From NCBI RefSeq assembly GCF_005116455.1, contig NZ_SWBP01000002.1, positions 806,001 to 870,000 of the forward strand: 64,000 nucleotides of DNA. The letters are read 5' to 3'. Below, piece by piece: positions 26,236 to 35,940 of this stretch. The notes under the pieces were generated by a model that worked only from the letters and a program-made list of their open reading frames with translations, had not been told where the DNA came from and made no database searches. The translations under genes and the position numbers were made by a program. Positions within the stretch are counted from its first letter, which is position 1; each line of letters opens with the position of its first letter. The DNA comes from Pedobacter cryophilus (GTDB lineage: Bacteria; Bacteroidota; Bacteroidia; Sphingobacteriales; Sphingobacteriaceae).

Positions 26236-27675
26236 ATGAAAACTAAATACTTATCAATTATCATCCTTTTATTCACCATTAATAATGTAATGGCTCAAGG
26301 AACATGGACAGGTGAAAGTAATTTACCTTTTAATTATGATTTTAATGCAGGTACAGGAAGTGGAACAACATATACCGCCGGAGCTTCTTCAAAGTCTTCT
26401 GTATCTTCACAATCTACGCCTGGTTTCTTGTCTTATCCAGCGTCGGGGTTTGCAAGGGTATATACGGCAGCTACTGGTGGCGGTGGTTTTAGTGTAGGTT
26501 CTAGTCCTGCATCTTTAACAATAACGGCTAGTAATGCTGCGGCAGGAAATAAATTTTCTATTTATAATGTTGCAAGTTTATCTGCTGTAACCAGTACTTT
26601 TTTTAATTTGTCTTTTAATAATACTGATGCAACTACCGGAGCTCTGATTTACGTTTTTGGAAACAGCGCTACTAGTACAGAAGGAGATAATATATTTAAT
26701 AACGGCACTTCTTTAGGCAGTTCTACCACTGCAGGTATTTTTAATTTTTTAAGGTGGGATTTGAGTGCTACGAATGGGATAACCTTATCTTATCGTAATA
26801 CTGGTGGCACAGCTTTTACAACAATTAATAGCAGTACGTTTACAAAAACTGGAGGTACATATGCTGTAGAGTTGTATGCTAATAACTCTGCAAATAGTCA
26901 AATTTATACTCGTAATGCTGTTGAATATACCCTCCCTTCAGGAACTTTTAATATATGGGTAAATAGCGCCAGAATCACAGGATCAGCTTCTTTAGTGAAT
27001 TTTCCGGCAACTGGAGAACTGGCAATTGGGCAACTTCTTAACAGTGCTATGATGCAAGCTTCAAGAAGTACTACAGGCACACTTTTACCAGCAACTATTG
27101 GTAATATTTCTATGAAATATATTAGTCAAAGTACTCTTCCAATAAGTTTAAGTTCTTTTAACGTAAAATCAAATGAGATGTCAGCTTTGTTGAGTTGGAC
27201 AACCGCTTCAGAGAAAGATAATGCTTATTTTGACATTATGAGAGCTACAGGAAAGAGCGCTGATTTCACAAAAATAGGTCGTGTTAGCGGGAATGGAACT
27301 AGCCAAAAATTAAATTACTATTCATTTACAGATTTTAATCCACTTGCCGGAACAAATTATTATATGTTAAAACAAATGGATGTTGACGGCAAATCTTCTG
27401 ATAGTGATGTTAGATATGTAACTATTACAGGTAATGAGGTTTTTAGCATTTTAAAATTAGATGGAAAGCTTAACTTATCAGTTTCATCTGAAAAAGAAGA
27501 AATTGGGAAAATTGTAATTATGGACTTATCAGGCAAAAAGGTGCTAGATAGAAGTTTAAGCCTTAATGTTGGTATAAATACATTTGATTATGACAGCTCA
27601 AACTTAAAAGAAGGAATTTATTTAGCATTTGTAACTAGAAACGGAGCAACAAAAAGTATGAAGTTTATTTATTAA
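26236..27675 (+). CDS. Secreted protein of same unknown family with type IX secretion sorting domain
   Basis: 479 aa. A signal peptide (INNVMAQ) is followed by the unknown beta-rich domain (about 20-295) shared with the preceding gene, a connector common in T9SS cargo (PISLSSFNVKSNEMSALLSW and YYMLKQMDVDGKSSDS), and a C-terminal type-A sorting domain (KIVIMDLSGKKVLDRS, then LKEGIYLAFVTRNGATKSMKFIY). The protein should be exported across the outer membrane by T9SS and attached at the surface. Its place between surface binders and hexosaminidases suggests a role in capture of the glycan. Confidence 0.7.
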   Translation: MKTKYLSIIILLFTINNVMAQGTWTGESNLPFNYDFNAGTGSGTTYTAGASSKSSVSSQSTPGFLSYPASGFARVYTAATGGGGFSVGSSPASLTITASNAAAGNKFSIYNVASLSAVTSTFFNLSFNNTDATTGALIYVFGNSATSTEGDNIFNNGTSLGSSTTAGIFNFLRWDLSATNGITLSYRNTGGTAFTTINSSTFTKTGGTYAVELYANNSANSQIYTRNAVEYTLPSGTFNIWVNSARITGSASLVNFPATGELAIGQLLNSAMMQASRSTTGTLLPATIGNISMKYISQSTLPISLSSFNVKSNEMSALLSWTTASEKDNAYFDIMRATGKSADFTKIGRVSGNGTSQKLNYYSFTDFNPLAGTNYYMLKQMDVDGKSSDSDVRYVTITGNEVFSILKLDGKLNLSVSSEKEEIGKIVIMDLSGKKVLDRSLSLNVGINTFDYDSSNLKEGIYLAFVTRNGATKSMKFIY

Positions 27676-27709
27676 ACACTAAACTTTAATAACGTAATAA
27701 CAATTATAA

Positions 27710-29263
27710 ATGAGGTATAAATATTTTATAAGAACAATATTCTTATTGCTGTTTGTTGTAAATAGCCTGAAAGCGCAAGATTTAGTAGTAGAAGATCCAA
27801 TAAAGATTAGAGGCTTTCATCTTGATCTTAGAATTCAGGTAATGAAAATGCCAGCCCTTAAAGATTTCGCTTTAAAGCTTAGTCAGAATGGTATTAATAC
27901 TTTGGTAATGGAGTGGGAAGGAACATATCCTTTCAAAAATCAACCTTTAATTCCTAATAGGTTTGCTTATTCAAGGGAAGAGATCAAGTCTTTTATATCT
28001 TATTGCAATTCTTTAAATATTGATGTTATTCCTTTACAGCAAAGCTTTGGGCATGTAGAGTATATTCTTAGGCATTATCGCTATAAAGATTTAAGAGAAG
28101 ATCAAAAAGATTATTCACAAGTAAATCCGTTAAAAGAGAGCTTAAATAAAGAGCTATTTACTGATTTATATAAAGATTTAATTTCTACTCACACGTCAGA
28201 ATATATACATATTGGAGGTGATGAAACCTATTTATTAGGGCATTCAGAAGAATCTAAGCAGAAAGTGTTAAAAGTAGGCAAAGGTCGTCTTTATGGGGAT
28301 TATATTAAATTACTTTGTGATATTGTTATAGGTTTAGGTAAAAAGCCGGTTTTATGGGCAGATATAGCCTTAAAATACCCCGAAGTATTAACGCTTTTAC
28401 CTAAAGAAACCATTTTTATTGATTGGAATTATGGTTGGGACATTAATATGTTTGGTGATCATAAAAAATTGATGGAGAGTGGTTTTAATATTTGGGGATC
28501 TCCATCAATTAGAAGTCATCCAGACAATTATTTTCTCAGCCAATGGGAAAAACACTTCCAAAATATTCAGAGTTTCATTCCAACTGCTAGGGATTTAGGA
28601 TATAAAGGAATTGTAATGACTTCATGGTCTACTTCTGGTCTTTATTCTCCCGTTTTTGAAACTACTAAAGACATTGTTGATTTATATGCAATTAGAAGAG
28701 TTTATCCAATAACAGGCTTCAATATGCTTATAGAAGCCTATTTTGAGAGCTTAAAATCTTCTAAACCTTTAGCAACAGCAGATTTTGTTTCACGCTATAG
28801 TCAAAAAAAATACGGTTTTAACAAAACACAGTCAAGTGTTTTTTGGAATGCTTTAAAAGCAGCTCCTTATGAAATTAATCAGGGAAAAATTAGTAATCCA
28901 TCTGTAAATATAAATCAGCTTTTAGATAGTGCAAAAACAAGTGCTAAAGTTTTAAAGGAGCTAAAGCCACTTAGTAATAAGGCTGAATTTGAACATTATA
29001 GATTAATGGCTGATATAAGGACACAATACCTAACCTATATGTTGCTGGAGATGAAAACTAACTCGCCTTCTTTTACTCAGGATATGATTCCAGAGGTTCT
29101 TCATTCTTTAAAAGCATTAAACACCAAAAAAATCGACAAAAAATTCATTAAGCTTAATAAAAGTGCGCTTTATAAAGCAGAGCTAGAGCAAGAGAATGAG
29201 TTAAGAAACAGCAAAATAAATTTACTGTACAAAAGATTGTCGGGTAATAAAAACTCCAATTAA
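27710..29263 (+). CDS. GH20-family beta-N-acetylhexosaminidase (short type)
   Basis: 517 aa with a signal peptide (NSLKAQD). A GH20-like barrel contains the catalytic Asp-Glu pair in HIGGDET (about residue 155), preceded by the DLRIQVMKMPALKDFALKLSQNGINTLVMEWEG strand-helix and followed by VLWADIALKYP, FIDWNYGW and MTSWSTSG, which supply the usual substrate-binding Trp residues. It should release terminal GlcNAc/GalNAc in the periplasm by substrate-assisted catalysis. It lacks the N-terminal GH20b domain found in its larger neighbour. Specificity is unknown. Confidence 0.8.
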   Translation: MRYKYFIRTIFLLLFVVNSLKAQDLVVEDPIKIRGFHLDLRIQVMKMPALKDFALKLSQNGINTLVMEWEGTYPFKNQPLIPNRFAYSREEIKSFISYCNSLNIDVIPLQQSFGHVEYILRHYRYKDLREDQKDYSQVNPLKESLNKELFTDLYKDLISTHTSEYIHIGGDETYLLGHSEESKQKVLKVGKGRLYGDYIKLLCDIVIGLGKKPVLWADIALKYPEVLTLLPKETIFIDWNYGWDINMFGDHKKLMESGFNIWGSPSIRSHPDNYFLSQWEKHFQNIQSFIPTARDLGYKGIVMTSWSTSGLYSPVFETTKDIVDLYAIRRVYPITGFNMLIEAYFESLKSSKPLATADFVSRYSQKKYGFNKTQSSVFWNALKAAPYEINQGKISNPSVNINQLLDSAKTSAKVLKELKPLSNKAEFEHYRLMADIRTQYLTYMLLEMKTNSPSFTQDMIPEVLHSLKALNTKKIDKKFIKLNKSALYKAELEQENELRNSKINLLYKRLSGNKNSN

Positions 29264-29264
29264 T

Positions 29265-31823
29265 ATGAAATCTTTAATAAGTGCTTTAATTTTATTGTTC
29301 GTTGTAAACAGTGGGATTTGCCAAAATAAAAGAGTTACTAATAACTCACAATTAAGTATCAGTTGGCAACCTATAGAAAACAATTATCTTGGAAAAGAAC
29401 AGGCACTTTCTGTTTTTGAAATAACAAATAATGGAAATACTGTTTTACCTGCAAACGGATGGAAACTATATTTCAATTTTGTTAGAATAATAACGCCTAA
29501 AACAGAAGGAGATAAGTTAAATGTAAAACATTTAAATGGTGATCTTTTTTTTATCAGCCCAGCTAAAAACTTTACTTTTTTAAAACCAGGGGAGAGTATT
29601 CGCTTTGAAATAATCTCTAATTCTTGGTTGGTTAATCAATCAGATGCGCCACAAGGTTTTTATGTGGTGTGGGATAATCCAGAAAAAAATATAGAACTGG
29701 TTAATCAGGTTAAAATATTACCTCCACTAGATCAAAGAAAATTTTACAGGTTTGGTGGCGATAAAGAAACTACGCCTGAGATGTTATATGATCAGAATAA
29801 AATGATTATTGATATTCCAGAATCTAAATTGACTAAAATTTTTCCCTCACCGTCTGTTTATAAAGAATTACAAGGTCTTTTTATTATTAATTCAAAAACA
29901 AATATTGTTTATGATGAAGAATTTGAAAAAGAGGCAATGTTACTTGGTTCTACTCTTTTTGAGTTAACAGGTAGAGAATTAATCTTAAAAAAAGCAGTTG
30001 GAGATATAAAATTCGCAATAAATTTAAAGAAAGATAACCTTACAGGCGAAGCATATAAATTGAATGTTTCTTCAACTGGTATTTCAATAGAAGCAGGTAC
30101 CACCGCAGGTGTTTTTTATGCTATACAATCTTTAAAAACGTTAATTAACCCTTCTGTTTATTCAAAGAAGAATAATAGTACAATTGAAATTCCATGTGTG
30201 GATGTAGAAGATTATCCAAGATTTGGATATCGGGCAGTTATGCTTGATGTGGCCAGAAATTTTCAGCCAAAAGCTCAAATTCTCAAAATTTTGGATTTAA
30301 TGGCTCTCTACAAATTAAATACTTTGCATTTCCATTTAAATGATGATGAAGGTTGGCGAATAGAAATACCAGCTTTACCAGAACTCACAGAAGTATCAAG
30401 CAAAAGAGCTCATTTAAATGAGGGAGAAAATCCCACACTTCCTCCTTCTTATGGTTCAGGTCCTTTAGAAAATAAATCATCAGGTAGTGGGTACTACAGC
30501 AAAGCCGATTTTATAGAAATTTTACGTTACGCCGCAGCAAGGCATATTCAAGTTATTCCAGAAATTGAAACTCCAGGACATGCAAGATCGGCCATAAAAG
30601 CTATGGATGCTCGTTATGGCCGATTTTTAAAGGAAGGCAAAACAGAAGAAGCTAAAAAATACCTTTTACATGATTTTAATGATGAGTCTGTTTACCGCTC
30701 TGTACAAAAATGGGATGATAATGTGATGGATGTTTCCATGCCTTCGGTCTATAGTTTTTTGGAATTGGTTACAGATGAAGTAATTGCCATTTACAAAGAA
30801 GCAGGCGTTTCTTTAAAGACCATTCATTTTGGTGGAGATGAAGTTCCTAATGGCGTTTGGGAAAAATCTCCTTCTTATGTCAGTTTAAAAACTAATGAAA
30901 AAGGTATTAAAGAAACTCAAGATTTGTGGTTTTATTTTTTCGATAAGTTGGATGTAATGTTGAAGGAAAGAGGGCTTTACTTATCAGGTTGGGAAGAAGT
31001 TGCACTGCGTAAAACAATGCTTGACGGAAAAAAGAGATGGCTTCCAAATCCTACTTTTAGCCAACGTAATTTCCATGTAAATGTATGGAATAACCTTTTG
31101 GGTAATGAAGATTTGGCCTATAGGCTGGCAAATTCTGGTTATAAAGTTATCCTGTCTTTTGTAACCAATTTTTATTTTGACTTGGCGTATCATAAAAATT
31201 TTAACGAGAAAGGTTTTTATTGGGGAGGATTTACAGAATTAGATAAACCATACAGCTTTATTCCTTTTGATTATTTGAAAAACCAACGAAATAATTATTT
31301 AGGCAGACCATTAAGCCAAAAAACATTATTAAGTGCTGAAAGACTAACAGATTATGGAAAAGATAATATTGTTGGAATACAGGGATTGTTATGGTCAGAA
31401 ACGATTAAAAATGCAGATCAAATGGAGTATTTATTACTGCCAAGATTATTGAGTTTGGCTGAACAGGCTTGGGCTAAAAGTCCTGCTTGGGCAGAAGAAA
31501 CAGATTCTGTAAAGGCTGCGCAAACGTACAATAAAGAATTAGCTGGATTTTTTAATCTTCTTGGTAAAAGAGAACTTAAAAGGTTAGATTATTATGCTGG
31601 AGGCTTTAATTATCGTATTCCAACGCCTGGGATAAATAATTTAGATGGTATCATTAGCGCTAATGTGCAATTGCCAGGTTTAGTAATCAGGTACACAACA
31701 GATGGAAGTATACCTACCCTAAAGAGTTTGATTTATGAGACTCCTCTTAAAGCCAATAAAAATCTTGTTTTCAGAACTTTTAATAATGAAGGAAGAGGAA
31801 GTGCTGTTTCAAAAGTTCAATAG
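29265..31823 (+). CDS. GH20 beta-N-acetylhexosaminidase (chitobiase-like, CHB_HEX)
   Basis: 852 aa with a signal peptide. An N-terminal CHB_HEX-like beta-sandwich (about 25-165) and a GH20b domain (about 190-310) precede the catalytic barrel with HFHLNDDEGWRIEIPALPEL and the DE pair in FGGDEVPNGVW (about residue 523). A C-terminal CHB_HEX_C-like domain follows (RIPTPGINNLDGIISANVQLPGLVIRYTTDGS). The layout matches bacterial chitobiases, which cut GlcNAc from chitobiose and related oligosaccharides. It starts two bases after the previous stop. Together the two GH20 enzymes would supply free GlcNAc to the permease encoded next. Confidence 0.88.
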   Translation: MKSLISALILLFVVNSGICQNKRVTNNSQLSISWQPIENNYLGKEQALSVFEITNNGNTVLPANGWKLYFNFVRIITPKTEGDKLNVKHLNGDLFFISPAKNFTFLKPGESIRFEIISNSWLVNQSDAPQGFYVVWDNPEKNIELVNQVKILPPLDQRKFYRFGGDKETTPEMLYDQNKMIIDIPESKLTKIFPSPSVYKELQGLFIINSKTNIVYDEEFEKEAMLLGSTLFELTGRELILKKAVGDIKFAINLKKDNLTGEAYKLNVSSTGISIEAGTTAGVFYAIQSLKTLINPSVYSKKNNSTIEIPCVDVEDYPRFGYRAVMLDVARNFQPKAQILKILDLMALYKLNTLHFHLNDDEGWRIEIPALPELTEVSSKRAHLNEGENPTLPPSYGSGPLENKSSGSGYYSKADFIEILRYAAARHIQVIPEIETPGHARSAIKAMDARYGRFLKEGKTEEAKKYLLHDFNDESVYRSVQKWDDNVMDVSMPSVYSFLELVTDEVIAIYKEAGVSLKTIHFGGDEVPNGVWEKSPSYVSLKTNEKGIKETQDLWFYFFDKLDVMLKERGLYLSGWEEVALRKTMLDGKKRWLPNPTFSQRNFHVNVWNNLLGNEDLAYRLANSGYKVILSFVTNFYFDLAYHKNFNEKGFYWGGFTELDKPYSFIPFDYLKNQRNNYLGRPLSQKTLLSAERLTDYGKDNIVGIQGLLWSETIKNADQMEYLLLPRLLSLAEQAWAKSPAWAEETDSVKAAQTYNKELAGFFNLLGKRELKRLDYYAGGFNYRIPTPGINNLDGIISANVQLPGLVIRYTTDGSIPTLKSLIYETPLKANKNLVFRTFNNEGRGSAVSKVQ

Positions 31824-31840
31824 TTGTAGTAAAAAGATAA

Positions 31841-33169
31841 ATGAAAGAAAAGCAAATAGGAGTTCAGGTATCATCATTAAGTAAGAAAGACACAACAATA
31901 TCTATATTAATTATAGGCTTGCTGTTTTTTATTTTTGGCTTTGTAACCTGGATAAACGCTATTCTAATTCCTTACTTTAAAATTGCTTGCGAGCTAAATA
32001 ATTTCCAATCTTATTTGGTAACATTCGCTTTTTACATTGCCTATTTGGTGATGTCACTGCCGGCAGCTCAACTACTTAAAAAAGTAGGATTTAAAAAGGG
32101 AATGATGATTGGCTTTTGGGTAATGGCCGTTGGTGCAATGATATTTGTTCCGGCCGGTTTAACAAGAACTTATGGTGTTTTTCTTACCGGTTTATTCACT
32201 ATAGGAATGGGCCTTGCAATATTACAAACGGCAGCTAATCCTTACATCACCATACTGGGAGCAAAAAATAGGGCAGCGCAACGCTTCAGTATCATGGGGA
32301 TATGTAATAAGTTAGCCGGAATTATTGCGCCATTATTATTTGCCGCAGTAATTTTAAGATCTACAGATAATGACTTGTTTAAAGAAATAGGGCAATTACA
32401 AGGTTTAGCAAAGGAAATTGCACTTGATGAACTTATAAAAAGAGTAGTAATTCCTTATGCAGTTGTAGCTTTGGCCTTAACCGCACTTGGTTTTTTTGTT
32501 AGATATTCTCCTTTGCCAGAAATAGATACAGAAACAGAAAGTGAAGAAGTATCTGCTTCCAATTCAAATAAAAAAAGCATTCTAGATTTTCCTCACCTTA
32601 TTTTAGGTGCAATAGCTATTTTCTTTCATGTAGGTTCACAAGTAATTGCTGTTGATAGTATTATCAATTATGCATCAAGCAATGGAATGCCCTTTTTAGA
32701 AGCAAAAGTATTTCCATCTTATACGCTTACAGCAACTATTGTAGGTTATTTATTGGGCATTACTTTTATACCAAAATTCCTGTCTCAGCTTACCGCATTA
32801 AAAATTTGTACTGTACTTGGGGCTTTCCTAAGCTGCATGGTAATATACACCCATGGCGAAGTCAATATCCTTGGCCACAAAACAGATGTTTCCGTATGGT
32901 TTGTGGTGCTTTTAGGGTTTGCCAACTCCATGATTTGGGCTGGCGTATGGCCTCTTGCACTTGATAACTTAGGTCGCTTTATAAAAACGGGTGCTTCGCT
33001 ACTTATAATGGGTTTATGTGGTAATGCCATAATGCCTTTAATTTATGGTCATTTAGCCGATAATCATAGTTTGAGAGAAGGATATTGGATATTGTTGCCA
33101 TGTTATGGCTATCTAATTTTTTATGCTTTTCGTGGCTATAGATTAAAAACCTGGAGTTTTAAGAATTAA
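31841..33169 (+). CDS. nagP: NagP-like sugar permease (MFS, FucP family)
   Basis: 442 aa, twelve membrane segments. It belongs to the FucP subfamily but carries WINAILIPYFK where FucP proteins have an Asp (LDPILIP), and LQTAANPYITILG where FucP has Glu (LETAANP). These two acidic residues are the proton/substrate-coupling pair in E. coli FucP, so the N/Q version marks the GlcNAc-permease branch. It would import GlcNAc across the inner membrane. It is followed at 10 bp by nagA. The paralogue at 40615 has the same N/Q features. Confidence 0.82.
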   Translation: MKEKQIGVQVSSLSKKDTTISILIIGLLFFIFGFVTWINAILIPYFKIACELNNFQSYLVTFAFYIAYLVMSLPAAQLLKKVGFKKGMMIGFWVMAVGAMIFVPAGLTRTYGVFLTGLFTIGMGLAILQTAANPYITILGAKNRAAQRFSIMGICNKLAGIIAPLLFAAVILRSTDNDLFKEIGQLQGLAKEIALDELIKRVVIPYAVVALALTALGFFVRYSPLPEIDTETESEEVSASNSNKKSILDFPHLILGAIAIFFHVGSQVIAVDSIINYASSNGMPFLEAKVFPSYTLTATIVGYLLGITFIPKFLSQLTALKICTVLGAFLSCMVIYTHGEVNILGHKTDVSVWFVVLLGFANSMIWAGVWPLALDNLGRFIKTGASLLIMGLCGNAIMPLIYGHLADNHSLREGYWILLPCYGYLIFYAFRGYRLKTWSFKN

Positions 33170-33179
33170 CAAAAAACTT

Positions 33180-34388
33180 ATGAATTATATAAAAATATAC
33201 AACGGTACTATTATCACGCCACACCGTACCATTAAAAATGGATGTATTATTATTGGTGACGGAAAAATTTTAGAAGTAACTGATAAAAATAGGCAAGTGG
33301 CTGGGGCGCTAGAAATAAATGCTCAAGGAAAATACATTGCTCCTGGATTTATAGATATGCATGTGCATGGTGGTGGAGGGCATGATTTTATGGACAATAC
33401 CTTAGATGCTTTTCTTGGAATAGCTAAAGCACATGCTTCTTATGGTACAACAGCATTAATGCCAACCACTTTAAGCTGCGAAAAGCAGGATTTGCTAGAT
33501 ACTTTGGCTTTATATGATGAAGCTGATGGATTGAATGATGTTGGTGCCCAATTTATAGGATTACATATAGAAGGGCCTTATTTTTCAATGACACAAAAAG
33601 GAGCTCAAGATCCTCGTTATATCCGTAATCCTGATCCTAAAGAATACAAAGAAATATTGTCTGCATCATCCTCCATAAAAAGATGGAGTGCAGCTCCTGA
33701 ATTACCCGGAGCTTTAGCGTTTGGTGAATATTTAATGAGTAAGAATATTTTGCCAGCCATTGCTCATACAGATGCTATTTATGAAGAAGTGTTAGAAGCC
33801 TATGAAAAAGGCTTTACACATGCTACTCATTTTTATTCATGTATGTCAGGCGTATCAAGAAGAAATGCTTACAGATATGCAGGAGTTATAGAAAGTGCCT
33901 ACTTAATAGACGCAATGACAGTAGAAATAATTGCCGATGGCGTTCATTTGCCTCCATCTTTATTGAAACTAGTATACAAAATTAAAGGTCCAGATAGAAT
34001 TGCCTTAATAACCGACGCCATGAGAGCATCAGGTATGCCTGAAGGCGATAGTATTTTGGGTAGTCTTAAAGATGGGATTAAAGTTTTGGTTGAAAATGGT
34101 GTTGCTAAACTACCAGATCGCTCTGCATTTGCTGGTAGTGTTGCTACCGCAAACAGTTTGGTGCGTAACATGGTGAATCTTGCAGATATCCCGCTTCAAG
34201 ATGCCGTTAGAATGATTAGTGAAACACCTGCCTCCATCCTAAAAATACAAGATAAGAAAGGGTCACTCATAAAAGGAAAAGATGCAGATATCGTAATTTT
34301 TGATAATCAAATAAATATAGACACCACTATAGTTAAAGGCAATGTTGTGTACAAGGCTAAAGACTTATCAAGCATATTTTATTCATAA
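33180..34388 (+). CDS. nagA: N-acetylglucosamine-6-phosphate deacetylase
   Basis: 402 aa, amidohydrolase fold of normal length. Metal and active-site motifs: GFIDMHVHGGGGHDFMD (HxH near 60), HIEGPYFS (metal Glu near 132), AHTDAIYEE (metal His), THATHFYSCMSG (metal His near 218) and ITDAMRASGMPEG (catalytic Asp). It converts GlcNAc-6-P to glucosamine-6-P and acetate in the cytosol. It lies between the permease and nagB-like gene, as expected for GlcNAc catabolism. Confidence 0.92.
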   Translation: MNYIKIYNGTIITPHRTIKNGCIIIGDGKILEVTDKNRQVAGALEINAQGKYIAPGFIDMHVHGGGGHDFMDNTLDAFLGIAKAHASYGTTALMPTTLSCEKQDLLDTLALYDEADGLNDVGAQFIGLHIEGPYFSMTQKGAQDPRYIRNPDPKEYKEILSASSSIKRWSAAPELPGALAFGEYLMSKNILPAIAHTDAIYEEVLEAYEKGFTHATHFYSCMSGVSRRNAYRYAGVIESAYLIDAMTVEIIADGVHLPPSLLKLVYKIKGPDRIALITDAMRASGMPEGDSILGSLKDGIKVLVENGVAKLPDRSAFAGSVATANSLVRNMVNLADIPLQDAVRMISETPASILKIQDKKGSLIKGKDADIVIFDNQINIDTTIVKGNVVYKAKDLSSIFYS

Positions 34389-34397
34389 AAATAGTAG

Positions 34398-35174
34398 ATG
34401 ATACAAGAATTTAAAGTTCAAGAATTAACAGTAAAAGTTTATAAAGACCGAAAAGAAATGGGGGAAGCTGCTGCCGAAATTGCGGCAGCAATTATCCGTA
34501 GGTTATTAGCGCACAAAGAAGAAATTAATATCGTTTTTGCGGCGGCGCCATCTCAAAATGAATTTCTTGATAGTTTGAAAACAAAGCAAGGTATTGGCTG
34601 GGATAAAATAAATGCATTTCATATGGATGAATATATCAATTTGGATATTGCAGCTCCACAAGGTTTTGGTAATTTTCTTAAACAAAGAATTTTTGATTCA
34701 TTACCATTTCTATCTGTGAATTACCTAAATGGCAATGCTAAAGATGCAGATTTGGAATGTAATAGGTATAGTAGCCTACTGGAAAAACACCCTGCTGATA
34801 TTGTATTTATGGGTATTGGAGAGAATGGACATTTGGCTTTTAATGATCCTCCGGTGGCCGACTTTAATGATCAGCAAAAAGTGAAAATTGTTGAGCTTGA
34901 TGAAATTTGCAGGCAACAACAAGTTAACGATGGATGCTTTATCAGCTTATCAGAAGTGCCAACTCATGCCTTAACGTTAACAATACCTGTTTTAGTTGGG
35001 GCTACTTACATTTGCTGTATGGTGCCAGGTTTTTCAAAAGCAAACGCTGTTAAGGATACCATTACTCAAGAAATAAAAGAACAATTTCCTGCTACCATCT
35101 TGCGAAGGCAAAATGAAGCCATTTTATTTCTAGATGCGCATAGCAGCAGTTTGCTAGATAATCAAACCATATAA
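34398..35174 (+). CDS. Glucosamine-6-phosphate deaminase/isomerase-like protein (short NagB)
   Basis: 258 aa, NagB/RpiA/DevB fold. FHMDEYINLD supplies the first catalytic Asp. The second motif reads GIGENGHLAFNDPP: the His is kept, but the Asp of the E. coli GxGxDGHIAFNEP motif is Asn and the Glu is Asp. It may be a divergent NagB that produces fructose-6-P, or act on a related amino-sugar phosphate. A second, fused NagB is encoded at 38666, so the two may differ in substrate or regulation. It starts 10 bp after nagA. Confidence 0.8.
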   Translation: MIQEFKVQELTVKVYKDRKEMGEAAAEIAAAIIRRLLAHKEEINIVFAAAPSQNEFLDSLKTKQGIGWDKINAFHMDEYINLDIAAPQGFGNFLKQRIFDSLPFLSVNYLNGNAKDADLECNRYSSLLEKHPADIVFMGIGENGHLAFNDPPVADFNDQQKVKIVELDEICRQQQVNDGCFISLSEVPTHALTLTIPVLVGATYICCMVPGFSKANAVKDTITQEIKEQFPATILRRQNEAILFLDAHSSSLLDNQTI

Positions 35175-35175
35175 T

Positions 35176-35817
35176 ATGGAAAAACTGCAAATTCCATTTA
35201 TAGAAATAGCTGGTATTCCTTCATCAAATGATGTTGCTTTATGTCTAAATCAATTGCATCCGATAGAAATAGGTCATAATCCATGGCCTCAATTTTCTAA
35301 TTCGGTTAAAGCAAATTATACAATTGCCCATAACGGAAATGCCATATTTCTTAAGTATCAAATTGAAGAAGGCTATGTTTTAGCAAATGCAACTACTAAT
35401 CAGAATGTACATAATGATAGCTGTGTAGAATTTTTTATTGCTTTTGGAGAGGATGAAAACTACTATAATCTTGAATTTAATTGTTTAGGTTGGAGCAAAA
35501 TAGGATATGGATTTAATCGTAAAAACAGGTATTTATTGCCTTCCTGTATAGTAGAAACTATATCCTCTTTTACAAGAATAGAAGCAGCGGCAGTAAATGC
35601 GGTGAAATTATTTGACTGGGAAATAACAGTTGTAATTCCGCTTTCTGTTTTTAGCTTTCATAATTTTAATTCATTTAAATCTTTGAAAGCAAGAGGTAAT
35701 TTTTATAAATGCGGTACTAAAATGCCCGAACCTCATTATTTAACTTGGAATTTGGTTAAATCTTTAGAGCCAGATTTTCATAGAAAAGAAGACTTTGCAT
35801 TAATGGAGTTTTCTTAA
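35176..35817 (+). CDS. CBM9-like carbohydrate-binding protein without signal peptide
   Basis: 213 aa, resembling carbohydrate-binding family 9 proteins of Bacteroidota loci: ANYTIAHNGNAIFLKYQIEEGYV, NDSCVEFFIAFGEDENYYNLEFNCLGW, and a C-terminal ARGNFYKCGTKMPEPHYLTW. No signal peptide is visible at MEKLQIPFIEIAG, so it seems cytosolic, which is odd for a glycan-binding module. It starts two bases after the previous stop and is the last gene of the plus-strand run. It could be an enzyme or sensor of unknown type. Confidence 0.7.
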   Translation: MEKLQIPFIEIAGIPSSNDVALCLNQLHPIEIGHNPWPQFSNSVKANYTIAHNGNAIFLKYQIEEGYVLANATTNQNVHNDSCVEFFIAFGEDENYYNLEFNCLGWSKIGYGFNRKNRYLLPSCIVETISSFTRIEAAAVNAVKLFDWEITVVIPLSVFSFHNFNSFKSLKARGNFYKCGTKMPEPHYLTWNLVKSLEPDFHRKEDFALMEFS

Positions 35818-35896
35818 TTATAAACTGTTTTTATTAATATAAGGGTGGCACTAATTTGAAATATCAATCACAAGAATACTAATTAAAGCAAGTAAT

Positions 35897-35940
35897 AAAA
35901 GAAGATTATAATTTTTAAAGAAATGTTCTAATCTTCTTTT
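35897..35940. terminator. Shared terminator between converging genes
   Basis: A 12-bp stem (AAAAGAAGATTA at 35897-35908 with TAATCTTCTTTT at 35929-35940) lies between the CBM9-like gene and nagK. Its right arm overlaps the last codons of nagK. The loop is 20 nt, so stability is modest. Confidence 0.5.

Noticed and set aside
27686-27705. ATAACGTAATAAC before the GH20 gene as a fourth LacI operator
   Set aside because: It lacks the GG/CC flanks of the other sites and is not palindromic.
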